Shown: one piece after another, positions 34,238 through 43,900 of the stretch
How the letters are laid out: each line of letters starts with the position of its first letter
Numbering within the stretch: position 1 is the stretch's first letter
Assembly: GCF_000717025.1 (NCBI RefSeq)
Contig: NZ_JNXG01000001.1
Location: forward strand, 62,001 to 126,000
Direction: 5' to 3'
Length of the DNA stretch: 64,000 bases
DNA from: Streptomyces atroolivaceus
GTDB taxonomy: Bacteria; Actinomycetota; Actinomycetes; Streptomycetales; Streptomycetaceae
The notes under the pieces: model-generated
What the model was told of the DNA's origin: nothing
What the model saw: only the letters and a program-made list of their open reading frames with translations
Databases searched by the model: none
Position numbers and translations under genes: made by a program

Positions 34238-35539
34238 ATGAAGCTGAAGTTTCCTCAGGCGGCTCAGCGCCGCGCTCTGTCCGGCTGGCTCGCCTCGGGT
34301 CTAGCCGCAACCGTTGCCGCTGTGATGGTCGCCGTGACGCCCTCCACGGCGTCGGCCATCGCCCTGCCCGTACCCCTGGGCACAGCCGCCAGTTACTCCG
34401 TTCTGGCGGGTCAGGGTGTCACCAACACCGGCCCCTCCGTCCTCGGCCACGACCTCGGGACGAGCCCGAATCCGGCCATCACCGGGTTCCCGCCCGGGCT
34501 GGTGCTCGGCGCCGTGCACCCGGCGGACGCCGCAGCCCTCCAGGCCAAGAGCGATCTTGTCGTCGCGTACAACAACGCGGCCGGCCAGGCCACCGACTTC
34601 GCGCTTCCGGCCGGCATCGGCGGAGGCCAGGAGCTGCTCCCGGGCGTCCACACCGCTACGGCCGGCGTCGGACTCACCGGCGACCTGGTCCTGAACGCGG
34701 GGGGCAACCCCAACGCGGTCTGGGTGTTCCAGGTTCCCGAAGCCCTGACGACGGCACCCAACAGCCGGATCCTCCTCACGAACGGCGCTTCGCCGTGCAA
34801 CGTGTTCTGGCAGATCGGGAGTTCGGCGACCCTCGGTACCAACTCCACGTTCGTGGGCACCATCATGGCTCTGACCTCGATCTTCGCGACCAACGGGGCG
34901 AACATCGAGGGCCGGGCGCTGGCCCGTAACGGCCAGGTGACGCTCGACACCAACCGGATCTTCCTCGGGTCGTGCTCGACCGGCTCGACGACGACCGGCA
35001 CGACGACGGGTACAACCACCGGCACGACAACGGGTACGACGACCGGCACGACGACGGGTACGACCACCGGCACGACGACGGGTTCGACGACCGGCACGAC
35101 CGTGGGCCTGATCGGTGGCGGCCTCCTCGGCGGCCCCATCGTCGACCTGGTGACGGGCGGCACGTCGGGGAACATCGCCGGCAACACCTCCGGGAACACC
35201 ACGGGCAACACCGCCGGGAACACCACCGGCGGAAACACCTCGGGCAACAGCGCCGGGAACACCACGGGCGGAGCCATCACCGGCGGTAACGGTGGGAAGC
35301 CGGACAGGCCGGGCCACGGCGGTCCGGGCGAGGACGGAAAGCCGGAGCACGGCCACGGCGGTCCGGACCAGGGCGGTAAGCCGGGCCACGACGGTCCGGG
35401 CGAGGACGGAAAGCCGGGCCACGACGGTCCGGGCGAGGACGGAAAGCCGGAGCACGGCCACGGCGGTCACGACGAGCAGCCTGGCAAGCACTTCGGCTAT
35501 GGCGACAAGCCCGCGGGCCACGAAGGCCACGAGGCCTGA
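34238..35539 (+). CDS. Secreted DUF3494 (ice-binding-like) protein with repetitive tail
   Basis: 433 residues. Signal peptide residues 1 to about 40 (basic MKLKFPQAAQRR, hydrophobic core, STASA cleavage). Residues about 45-245 form a DUF3494 domain: LGTAASYSVLAGQGVTNTGPSVLGHDLGTSP, AGQATDFALPAGIGGGQELLPGVHT, and NVFWQIGSSATLGTNSTFVGTIMAL ... GRALARNGQVTLDTN. This beta-solenoid fold occurs in ice-binding proteins and bacterial adhesins. Then come a (TTTG)n stretch, an NTSGNTTG stretch and a His/Gly/Asp-rich GHDGPGEDGKP repeat tail, with no sortase motif or anchor. The start ATG lacks a strong ribosome site. Ice binding itself is unproven; a matrix or surface role is equally possible. Confidence 0.87.
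   Translation: MKLKFPQAAQRRALSGWLASGLAATVAAVMVAVTPSTASAIALPVPLGTAASYSVLAGQGVTNTGPSVLGHDLGTSPNPAITGFPPGLVLGAVHPADAAALQAKSDLVVAYNNAAGQATDFALPAGIGGGQELLPGVHTATAGVGLTGDLVLNAGGNPNAVWVFQVPEALTTAPNSRILLTNGASPCNVFWQIGSSATLGTNSTFVGTIMALTSIFATNGANIEGRALARNGQVTLDTNRIFLGSCSTGSTTTGTTTGTTTGTTTGTTTGTTTGTTTGTTTGSTTGTTVGLIGGGLLGGPIVDLVTGGTSGNIAGNTSGNTTGNTAGNTTGGNTSGNSAGNTTGGAITGGNGGKPDRPGHGGPGEDGKPEHGHGGPDQGGKPGHDGPGEDGKPGHDGPGEDGKPEHGHGGHDEQPGKHFGYGDKPAGHEGHEA
34984..35103. repeat. Coding tandem repeats for the Thr/Gly linker
   Basis: Units of 12 bases (ACCGGCACGACG / ACGGGTACGACC types) alternate and encode TTTG repeats between the DUF3494 domain and the tail. Synonymous drift between units suggests selection on the protein repeat. 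Confidence 0.8.
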
Positions 35540-35570
35540 GCAACAGCCTGCGAAAAGCACCTCATCGGAT

Positions 35571-35612
35571 GACGGCGCGCGGCGGATTCTCACGAATCCG
35601 CGGCGCGCCGTC
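35571..35612 (+). terminator. Terminator after the DUF3494 gene
   Basis: A 19-bp stem with a single mismatch (35571-35589 with 35594-35612) and a TCAC loop, 31 bases after the stop codon. It separates this gene from the DUF5819-HTTM transcript. Confidence 0.88.
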
Positions 35613-35651
35613 GCTGACGGTCCGCACAGACCTCAGGCGTGAGCAGCAGAT

Positions 35652-36395
35652 ATGAGAAAGACAGGGTGGGCGGTGTCGAGCGGCATTGAATCAGCGGACG
35701 TGAAGGAATGCCAGAGGTCGGATTCTGGTCCGGTAACCGAACCGGACCATGAAGAACCTGTGGCGCCGGGCAGGCGGCTCCTCGCGGTCCGTACGCTGAA
35801 AGCAGGGTTGTACACCACCGTGGCCGTGTGCGTGGTGGCGACCGTCGTCCATGTCCTTCTCGTATTCCTGCATGTGGCCCCCGCCAATCCTCTGTCGAAG
35901 CGGTACAACCCACAGATCAATGCATGGGTGTACCCGCTCTTCGAACAGAATTGGCGGCTTTTCGCCCCGGACCCCGACTCCACCAACCGGCAGATCCTGG
36001 CGAGAACCGCACAGACAGATTCCCGTGGATCGATGCACGTGAGCCCCTGGTTCGACCTGACTGCCGTGGACAATTCCGCAGTCGACCACAATCCGTTTCC
36101 GAGCCACACGAATCAGAACCTTCTCCGCCGCGCCTGGACCTCCTACGAGGAGACACACGGGGGAGACGATGCCGCGGGCTCGGAGCGGGCCGTGATGCTG
36201 CAGAAGTATCTGAGCAACATCGCCGCGGAGCGCGTCGCCGCCCACAGGGACGGCGGCGGCACGATCGAGTTCATCCAGCTCCGGGTCTTCACACTGCCCG
36301 TCGCCGCGCCCGGCACTGCCGCCGGGAACGGCCCGCCGAAGCCCCTCGGGACTCGGCTCCTGCCCTGGTGGAAGGTGACCCCCCGTGGGAAATGA
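35652..36395 (+). CDS. DUF5819 family protein (SdpA-like)
   Basis: About 247 residues from ATG 35652; GTG 35673 behind AGGGTGGG is an alternative start. A single membrane segment at about residues 50-75 is followed by an extracytoplasmic part whose opening, NAWVYPLFEQNWRLFAPDPDSTNRQIL, resembles the conserved P-x-x-W-x-F-F-x-x-N/D-P block of Bacillus SdpA, a factor needed to mature the SdpC toxin. The downstream gene (HTTM) starts inside its 3' end (11-base overlap), matching the sdpA-sdpB order. Family membership is fairly clear; a toxin-maturation role is inference. Confidence 0.8.
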   Translation: MRKTGWAVSSGIESADVKECQRSDSGPVTEPDHEEPVAPGRRLLAVRTLKAGLYTTVAVCVVATVVHVLLVFLHVAPANPLSKRYNPQINAWVYPLFEQNWRLFAPDPDSTNRQILARTAQTDSRGSMHVSPWFDLTAVDNSAVDHNPFPSHTNQNLLRRAWTSYEETHGGDDAAGSERAVMLQKYLSNIAAERVAAHRDGGGTIEFIQLRVFTLPVAAPGTAAGNGPPKPLGTRLLPWWKVTPRGK

Positions 36396-37620
36396 ACAGC
36401 GACCCTCTCTCCCCTCCCCGGCAGCGCGACGGGACCGGCCCGCGGACCACGGCACCGGGGCCGTCGGCACAGCCCGGAGGTGGCTCCTCGACCGGGCCGG
36501 TGCGCTGTGGACCCTTCTCACCGGACGCCCGGTGTCTCTGTACGCCGCGTCGGTGCTGCGCATCGGCTACGGGTTTCTCTATCTGGTCTTTCTCCTGCGC
36601 GAGTTCCCGCACCGTGACGAGATCTGGGGCCCCGGCTCCCCCTGGACGCCCGCGCTGGCGGAGCAGCTCTTCCGGCAGACAGGCTGGAACAGCATCCTGA
36701 CCCTGTCCGACAGCCGTGCCTACTTCGAACTCTGCTACGTGCTGGCCCTCGTCACGTCCGCACTGTTCATGCTGGGCTGGCGCACCCGCGCCATGTCCGC
36801 CCTCTTCGCGGTCGTGGTGGCCTCGTTCCACGCGCGATCGATCTTCATGACGGACGGGGGCGACAACCTCGTCCTGCTGATGGCCCTCTACCTCGTCCTC
36901 ACGGCGTGCGGTCGGCGATGGTCCCTGGACGCACGCAGAGCCCGGCTCAGAGCCGCTCGTGAGGGGGAGACGCCGCAGCCGGTGAGCAGCGTCCTCCCGG
37001 AGCAGTTCCACCGCGCCCGAACCACGTTGGTCACGGTCATGCACAACTGCGGCCTCTTCGTCATCGCGGCGCAGGTCTGCTTCCTCTACGGATCAGCCGG
37101 CCTCTACAAGGTCCAGGGCCCCACCTGGGGTGGCGGTACCGCTCTCCACTACGCGCTGAACCTCGAGCTCTTCCAGCCCTGGCCCGCGTTCTCCCACCTG
37201 GTGGACGACTACACCATCCTGATCGCGATCGCCGGCTACATGACGGTGCTCCTGCAGGTCGCCTTCCCGTTCGTGCTCTTCGGCAGGCTCAAGTACCCGG
37301 TTCTGGCCCTGCTGCTGAGCATGCACATCGGTATCGCGGTGCTTCTGGGGCTGCCCCTGTTCTCCGGCGCGATGATCATCGCGGATGCCGTCTTCCTTCC
37401 CGACCGCTTCTACGCCTTCCTGCCTCAGCTGTGGCGACGCGCAGCACGGCGCGCAGGGATGCGGCGACGGGCGGCCGGCCCGGGGCCAGGTTCCGGATCC
37501 GTACCCTCGCAGGCCAGGCCCGGTGCGTCCGGCTCGAAGTACCGCACCACTCGGGGAGCGCCGGAGGACACGACGGTCGCCACCGGGCTCGCCTCGGACC
37601 AGTACAGGACACACCGGTAG
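36385..37620 (+). CDS. HTTM domain membrane protein (SdpB / gamma-carboxylase-like)
   Basis: 411 residues. Six or more membrane segments: LYAASVLRIGYGFLYLVFLLREFPHRDEIWGPGSPW begins the HTTM (horizontally transferred transmembrane, vitamin K-dependent gamma-carboxylase-related) domain, and MHNCGLFVIAAQVCFLYGSAGLYKVQGPTWGGGTALHYAL is its most conserved block, as in SdpB. The C-terminal 60 residues are basic and disordered. GTG 36385 lies within the end of the DUF5819 gene, behind AAGGTGA. In Bacillus, SdpA and SdpB jointly act on SdpC. No SdpC or SdpI homologue was recognised next to the pair. Confidence 0.87.
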   Translation: MGNEQRPSLPSPAARRDRPADHGTGAVGTARRWLLDRAGALWTLLTGRPVSLYAASVLRIGYGFLYLVFLLREFPHRDEIWGPGSPWTPALAEQLFRQTGWNSILTLSDSRAYFELCYVLALVTSALFMLGWRTRAMSALFAVVVASFHARSIFMTDGGDNLVLLMALYLVLTACGRRWSLDARRARLRAAREGETPQPVSSVLPEQFHRARTTLVTVMHNCGLFVIAAQVCFLYGSAGLYKVQGPTWGGGTALHYALNLELFQPWPAFSHLVDDYTILIAIAGYMTVLLQVAFPFVLFGRLKYPVLALLLSMHIGIAVLLGLPLFSGAMIIADAVFLPDRFYAFLPQLWRRAARRAGMRRRAAGPGPGSGSVPSQARPGASGSKYRTTRGAPEDTTVATGLASDQYRTHR

Positions 37621-37656
37621 GCACCTGATTTCTCCCGAAGGAGCCTCGGAAACCAC

Positions 37657-37693
37657 TCAGGCCCGGTCATCCCTCACGGATGACCGGGCCTGA
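37657..37693. terminator. Bidirectional terminator between HTTM gene and tRNA-Thr
   Basis: Perfect 16-bp stem (37657-37672 with 37678-37693) and CTCAC loop, placed between the rightward HTTM gene and the leftward tRNA gene. Confidence 0.88.
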
Positions 37694-37857
37694 CCTGGTG
37701 TATCTGTGTACGCCGCCACCCTCGAAGCCGGATCCCGGCCTCGCAGGGACCAGAACTGACGCCGTCGACACTCGGGCGGCCCGCGCCCGACGGCGCGCCG
37801 CATCCGACAAAAGCAAAAGCCCCAGGTCACGGCGAGTGAGTCCTGAGGCTTCCACAG

Positions 37858-37931
37858 AGCCGCCTTCGGGATTCGAACCCGAGACCTACGCATTACGAGT
37901 GCGTTGCTCTGGCCAACTGAGCTAAGGCGGC
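37858..37931 (-). tRNA. tRNA-Thr (anticodon CGT)
   Basis: 74 bases on the minus strand, 5' end at 37931. All four arms pair: acceptor GCCGCCT/AGGCGGC, D-arm GCTC/GAGC, anticodon stem ACGCA/TGCGT with loop CTCGTAA, T-arm TCGGG/CCCGA with TTCGAAT. Anticodon CGT reads ACG threonine codons. The 3' CCA is not encoded. In S. coelicolor a tRNA-Thr gene lies at the equivalent place by my recollection. Confidence 0.97.
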
Positions 37932-38029
37932 ACGCTCTGTCGCACCATGGTGCGGTCAGCAGCGACGCCAAGTCTACACAGTTTCCAGGGGTGCTCCGTA
38001 CCGCCCGCCCCCATGGCCGTATCCGCAGG

Positions 38030-39559
38030 TCAGGTGCACTTCTTGCCGTCCTTGGGGGGAGTCCCCTCCAGCAGGTAGGTGTTGATCGCCGTGTCGATGC
38101 AGTCGCTGCCCCGGCCGTACGCCGTGTGCCCGTCGCCCTCGTAGGTGAGCAGGGTGCCGGAGGAGAGCTGCTCCGCGAGGGACTCGGCCCACTTGTAGGG
38201 GGTGGCCGGGTCACGGGTGGTGCCGACCACGACGATCGGGGCGGCACCCTCGGCCTCGGTGCGGTGCGGGGTACCGGTGGGGTCCACGGGCCAGGAGCCG
38301 CAGTTCAGCGCCGCCCAGGCGAAGCCCCTGCCGAAGACCGGGGAGGCCTTCTCGAACTCCGGGAGCGCCTTCTCCGCCGCTGCGGGACCGTCGAAGGCAG
38401 GGGCCAGGTCGAGGCAGTTCACGGCGGCGTTGGCGAACATCAGGTTGGCGTACTCGCCACTCGGCTCACGCTCGTAGTAGCTGTCGGCCAGGGCGAGGAG
38501 GCCGGAGCCGTCACCGCGCTGCGCACCGGCGACGGCTTCACGGAGCTGGGGCCAGGCGGCCTCGTCGTACATGGCGGCGATCACACCCGTGGTCGCCAGG
38601 GATTCGGTCAGCTGCCGGGTCTCGCCGGTCGGCACGGGCTCGGAGTCCAGCTGGGCGAAGAGCTCCTTGAGGGTGGTCGCCGCATCGGCGGTGGACGAGG
38701 TGCCGAGCGGGCAGTCCGTCTGCTTCACACAGTCCGCGGCGAAGGACTGGAACGCCCCCTCGAAGCCGGCGGTCTGATCGCGGTTGATGTCGACCGCGGG
38801 AAGCGAGGGGTCCATCGCCCCGTCCAGGACGAGACGCCCCACCCGGGCGGGGAACAGATCGGCGTAGGTCGCGCCGAGGAACGTGCCGTACGAGGCGCCG
38901 ACGTAGTGCAGCTTCTCGTCGCCGAGCAGGGAGCGCAGGATGTCCATGTCGCGCGCCGTCTCGACCGTGGAGACGTGCGGAAGGATCTTTCCGGAGCGCT
39001 TCTCGCAGCCCTCGGCGAACTTCTCGAAGGATGCGCGCAGCTCGGCCACCTCACCCTTGTCGTCCGGGGTCTGGTCCACCTGCGTGTAGGCGTCCATGTC
39101 CTTGCCGGAGAGGCACTCGACCGGTTCACTGCGGGCCACCCCGCGTGGATCGATGGACACCATGTCGTACCGGGCCCGGACGGGGGCGGGGTAGCCGATC
39201 CCCGCGTACCCCTGGAGATAGTCGACGGCCGAGCCCCCGGGACCGCCGGGATTCACCAGGAGCGAGCCGATCCGCTTGCCGGGGCCGGTCGCCTTCGCGC
39301 GCGAGACGGCCAGCTCGACGTCTCCGGCCCCAGGCTTCGCGTAGTCCAGCGGTGCCTTCATCGTGGCGCACTGGAAGCCCTCCACGCCGCAGTCCCGCCA
39401 ACGCAGCTTCTGCCCGTAGTACGGCTTCAGCTCCTCCGCGGCGGCCGAGCCCGTCGCGGACCCACTCGGCGTCGTACTTCCGCTGCTGCAGCCGGAGACG
39501 AGAAGGCCGGCAGTGCCGAGCGCGGTGGCGAGGATACGGAGCAGGCGCCTGGTGTCCAT
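38030..39559 (-). CDS. Secreted lipoprotein alpha/beta-hydrolase, tripeptidyl-aminopeptidase (TAP) type
   Basis: 509 residues. Signal peptide with lipobox LLVSGC (Cys24), so a lipoprotein. The hydrolase fold has the oxyanion region LLVNPGGPGGSAVDYL, the nucleophile elbow GASYGTFLG, the Asp in VVVGTTRDPATPYKWA within the TAP-like C-terminal domain, and the His in YEGDGHTAYG. Related streptomycete enzymes (SlpD/SlpE, TAP) remove tripeptides from protein N-termini outside the cell. ATG 39559 is chosen because it begins the signal peptide. Upstream is holB, 112 bases away on the same strand. Confidence 0.93.
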   Translation of the reverse strand: MDTRRLLRILATALGTAGLLVSGCSSGSTTPSGSATGSAAAEELKPYYGQKLRWRDCGVEGFQCATMKAPLDYAKPGAGDVELAVSRAKATGPGKRIGSLLVNPGGPGGSAVDYLQGYAGIGYPAPVRARYDMVSIDPRGVARSEPVECLSGKDMDAYTQVDQTPDDKGEVAELRASFEKFAEGCEKRSGKILPHVSTVETARDMDILRSLLGDEKLHYVGASYGTFLGATYADLFPARVGRLVLDGAMDPSLPAVDINRDQTAGFEGAFQSFAADCVKQTDCPLGTSSTADAATTLKELFAQLDSEPVPTGETRQLTESLATTGVIAAMYDEAAWPQLREAVAGAQRGDGSGLLALADSYYEREPSGEYANLMFANAAVNCLDLAPAFDGPAAAEKALPEFEKASPVFGRGFAWAALNCGSWPVDPTGTPHRTEAEGAAPIVVVGTTRDPATPYKWAESLAEQLSSGTLLTYEGDGHTAYGRGSDCIDTAINTYLLEGTPPKDGKKCT

Positions 39560-39671
39560 CCCCGGAGCGTAGCCGCCAGGTGACGACTCCACCGATTCCC
39601 TGCCCATACGGGTGAATTCACCCAGCCCTGTGGACCGTGCGGCCCTGCGGCTCCGGCCGGGACGCAGGACG

Positions 39672-40877
39672 TCAGCCCGCCCGGAGCTCCACCGCCATCG
39701 CCTCCACGGCGAGCAAGGGCGCGACGTTACGGTCGAGGGCCCGGCGGCAGGCGAACACGGCCTCGATCCGGCGCAGGGTCCGCTCGGGCGTGGACGACTC
39801 GGCGATCCGGTCGAGGGCGTCCCGCACGTCGGTGTTGGCGAGAGCGATCCGGGACCCGAGCTGAAGAGCCAGCACATCGCGGTAGAAGCCGGTGAGTTCA
39901 CTCAGCGCCAGATCGAGACTGTCCCGCTGCGTGCGCGTCCTGCGGCGCTTCTGCCTGTCCTCCAGCTCCTTCATCGCACCCGCCGTCCCGCGCGGCATCC
40001 GGCCACCGGCCACGCCGCCGAGCGCCGCCTTCATGTCGTCCGTCTCCTTGACGTCGACCTCTTCGGCGACCTGTCTGGCGTCGTCCGTGGCCGTGTCGAT
40101 CAGCTCCTGCGCCGCCTTGAGGCAGCCGCCGACGTCATGGACGCGCAACGGGAGCTTGAGCACGGCGGCCCGGCGGGCACGCGCCCGCTCGTCCGTGGCC
40201 AGGCGGCGCGCCCTGCCGATGTGCCCCTGCGTCGCACGGGCGGCGGACGCGGCCCGCTCGGGATCGATGCCGTCACGCCTGATCAGCACGTCGGCCACGG
40301 CGTCCACCGGAGGCGTACGCAGGGTGAGATGGCGGCAGCGCGAACGGATCGTGGGCAGCACGTCCTCGAGGGAGGGGGCGCAGAGCAGCCACACCGTGCG
40401 GGGCGCGGGCTCCTCCACCGCCTTCAGCAGGACGTTTCCCGCGCCTTCGGTGAGGCGGTCGGCGTCCTCCATGACGATGACCTGCCAGCGGCCGACGGCG
40501 GGGGACAGCTGGGCGCGGCGGACCAGCTCACGGGTCTCCTTCACCCCGATGGAGAGCAGATCCGTGCGGATCACCTCGACATCGGCGTGGGTACCGATCA
40601 GCGCCGTGTGACAGCCGTCGCAGAAGCCGCAGCCGGGAGCCCCGCCCAGGGCGCGGTCGGGGCTGGTGCACTGGAGCGCGGCGGCGAAGGCGCGGGCGGC
40701 GGTGGACCGGCCGGAACCGGGCGGGCCCGTGAACAGCCAGGCATGGGTCATCTTCGAGCCGGGGGGCACCGGCTCGCCCGCGGAGATGGCGGTGACCAGT
40801 ACGTCGGCGTCCCGGGCGGCGGCACCGAGCTGCTCCTGCACCCGGTCCTGTCCGACCAGGTCGTCCCATACGGTCAC
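39672..40877 (-). CDS. holB: DNA polymerase III subunit delta'
   Basis: 401 residues. Clamp-loader subunit that helps place the beta clamp on DNA. The N-terminal VWDDLVGQDRVQEQL, a P-loop-like GPPGSGRSTAA (Arg replaces the usual Lys, as expected in delta', which does not hydrolyse ATP), the zinc-binding Cys cluster PGCGFCDGCHTALIG, VMEDADRLTEGAGNVLLKAVEEP and the SRC motif IRSRCRH identify it. The C-terminal helical domain follows. It sits directly downstream of the tmk fusion gene (112-base gap), a typical tmk-holB arrangement. Confidence 0.93.
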   Translation of the reverse strand: MTVWDDLVGQDRVQEQLGAAARDADVLVTAISAGEPVPPGSKMTHAWLFTGPPGSGRSTAARAFAAALQCTSPDRALGGAPGCGFCDGCHTALIGTHADVEVIRTDLLSIGVKETRELVRRAQLSPAVGRWQVIVMEDADRLTEGAGNVLLKAVEEPAPRTVWLLCAPSLEDVLPTIRSRCRHLTLRTPPVDAVADVLIRRDGIDPERAASAARATQGHIGRARRLATDERARARRAAVLKLPLRVHDVGGCLKAAQELIDTATDDARQVAEEVDVKETDDMKAALGGVAGGRMPRGTAGAMKELEDRQKRRRTRTQRDSLDLALSELTGFYRDVLALQLGSRIALANTDVRDALDRIAESSTPERTLRRIEAVFACRRALDRNVAPLLAVEAMAVELRAG

Positions 40878-40989
40878 GGTCGCCGCCCTTCCGGTGGTGT
40901 GGCGCGGGAACGCCGGAATCCCATCGCCTCCCTATTGTGCGGGAAGGCTCTGACAATCCCGGCGTCCCGTCCCCGGTCCCACCTCACCG

Positions 40990-43900
40990 TCAGCGGCGGG
41001 GCCGGCGCCCGCCCCGTCCGGATCCGCCTTTGTCGTCCTCCTGGCCGCCGAGCAGTTCGTCGGCCAGGGACGGCAGGTCGTCGAGCGGCGTCTCCTCGGC
41101 CCAGTCGGGACGCGGCCGCTTCTGGCGGCCGGGAGCGTCCTGGACCGGCCGTCCGGCCTGCGGGTCTTCGACCTGGGGCAGTTCACGCGTGCGCTCGTTC
41201 TCGCTCTCGGCGCCGGAAGCGCGGCGCTCGTCGCGGAAGACGCCCGGCGGCACGCGGTCCGACGGGTCCTCGTCCCGCACGGGCGGCAGCACTGCCGTCT
41301 CGTCCGCGTCCCGCACGGGCGGCAGCACGGCCGTCTCGTCCGACGGGCGGTCCGGCCTGGCGACCGGCACGGGCTGCGTGATCTCGTTCGGATTCACCAC
41401 CGGGGTCGGGACGGTGAGCTCGTTGTCCGGCACGTACGGCCCGGTGGACCCGGAGCCGGGGCGGCCGGACTCGTGGGAACGCTGCGCGGCGGCCTCCTCG
41501 GCCCGGGCTGCTGCCTCGGCCTCGGCGCGGCGGCGAGCCTCCTCGGCCCTCACCAGCGCCTCCTCCGCCTTGCGCTGCTTCTCCAGGCGCAGTTCCTCCG
41601 CCTCCTTGCGCAGCCGCGCCTCCTCCTTGGCCTGCGCCCGCAGGCGCTCCTGCTCGGCCTCGCGCACCCGCTCCTCGGCCTCGAGACGGGCACGCTCCTC
41701 CTCCGCACGGCGACGGGCCTCCTCGGCGCGCTGCCGGGCCTCCTCCGCCTGCCGTTCGGCCTCGCGCTGCCGCGCCTCTTCCTCCTCGCGGCGCCTGCGC
41801 TCCTCCTCCTCGGCGCGGAGCTTGGCGAGCTGAGCCTGCCGCTCACGCTCCAGCCGCTCCTCCTCGGCCTTGCGGGCCGCCTCTTCCTCCGCCTTGCGCC
41901 GGGCCTCTTCCTCGGCCGCCCTGCGGGCCTCTTCCCTGGCCTGGATCTCGGCCTCGGAGAGCGGCAGGACCCGGTCGAGCCGGTGGCGTACGACGGTGGT
42001 GATCGCTTCCGGCTCCTGCCCGGCGTCCACCACCAGGTAGCGGGCCGGGTCCGCTGCCGCGAGCGTGAGGAAGCCGGACCGCACCCGGGTGTGGAATTCG
42101 GCGGGCTCGGACTCCAGCCGGTCGGGCGCCTCGGTGAAGCGTTCCCTCGCCGTCTCCGGATCGACGTCCAGGAGCACCGTCAGATGCGGTACGAGTCCGC
42201 TCGTCGCCCAGCGCGAGATCCGGGCGATCTCGGTCGGGGCGAGGTCCCGGCCCGCGCCCTGGTAGGCGACGGACGAGTCGATGTAGCGGTCCGAGATGAC
42301 GACCGCGCCGCGCTCCAGCGCCGGACGGACGACCGAGTCCACGTGCTCCGCCCGGTCGGCGGCGTACAGCAGTGCCTCGGCCCGGTTCGACAGACCGGCC
42401 GAGGAGACGTCCAGGAGGATCGAGCGCAGCCTCTTGCCGACCGGGGTGGCCCCCGGCTCACGCGTCACGACGACCTCGTGGCCCTTGGCGCGGATCCATT
42501 CGGCGAGCGCCTCGACCTGGGTGGACTTACCGGCTCCGTCGCCGCCCTCCAGGGCGAGGAAGAAACCGTTCGCCGCGGGTGCGACGGCGGGGTCGCCGCC
42601 GCGCAGGGCCTCACGCAGGTCGCGGCGCAGCGGCACACCGGCGCGGTCGTCGGTCCTGGCGAGGACGATCACCGCGACCGGCAGCAGCAGAGCGCCGATG
42701 AGCATCAGCGCGAAAGCCGCGCCGCCGTGTGCGAAGACGAAGTCGCCGGATCCCAGACGGTGCCGCCCGATGGCGGCGGCGAGCAGCGGGCCGCCCACCG
42801 CGCCGAGCGCGACCATCACCCGGACGACTGCCTGGAGGTGCTCCGTGGTCCTGGCCTGCCGGAGAGGCTCCGTCTCCTGGTCGACGACCGCATGCCCGAT
42901 GTTGGCGGCGACCCCCGCCGCGTAACCGGCGAGGAGCGCGATCAGCAGCCCCGTGGCGGTGTCGGGGACCAGGCCGAGCGCGAGGAGCGCCACGCCCGTG
43001 ACGGCGACCGCCAGTGCGAGCAGGCGACGCCGCGACAGGGCGGGCAGCACCTTCGGCGCGGTACGGATGCCGAGTGCGGTGCCACCGGTCAGGGCCAGGA
43101 TCAGCAGGGCGAAGGTGGCGGGCCCGCCACCGAGATCGGCGGCGTGCAGCACGGAGACGGCAGCCGCGGCGGCGATGGCCCCGGCCACGGCGGAGCACGC
43201 GGCGACGACGAGCGGGATGCTGCCGGTCCGGCCCTTGCCGGACCCCGTTCCGGTGGCCGGCCTGCGCAGTCCCTCCAGGGGCGAGCGCGGGCGGGGGGTC
43301 TGGGTGGCCGGAAGTTCGAGGAAGTACAGGGTCGAGACGGAGGCGGAGAAGAGTCCTGCCGCGACGTAGGAACCGAGCGCGGCCTGGTGGAAGGAGAACC
43401 AGTCGAAGCCGGTGCCCAGCAGTTCACCGATCAGCGAGGCGATGACCAGCACGGCGGCGGCCGCCGGGACCGCCAGGAAGTTCGTCCGGAGGGAAAGCCT
43501 CCGCAGGGCGTCGAGGTGGTCGGGCAGCGGGCGCACCGCGGCGCCCTCCAACGGCGGGGCGGGAAGCAGCGCGGGAGCCGCGCTCTCCTTGGCCACCGAC
43601 CACAGCCGTTCGCCGGTACCCGCCAGGAAGACGGTGATCAGGATCATCATGAGTGCCTTGTCCGGCATCCAGTCGATCCACAGGGGCGCGACGACCAGGA
43701 GAGCTAGCCGGAACGCGTCCGCCCCGATCATCAGCCAGCGCCGGTCGACGGGGCCACCGGGCGCCGTGAGCGCCGTCAGAGGCCCCAGGAGTACGGCTCC
43801 GAAGAGCACGGTGGAAAGGATCCGGGCACCGAACACGGCGGCGACGGCGAAGGCCGCCCCGCGGTATCCGGCCCCGAAGGAGCCCTCGAGGACCGCCGCC

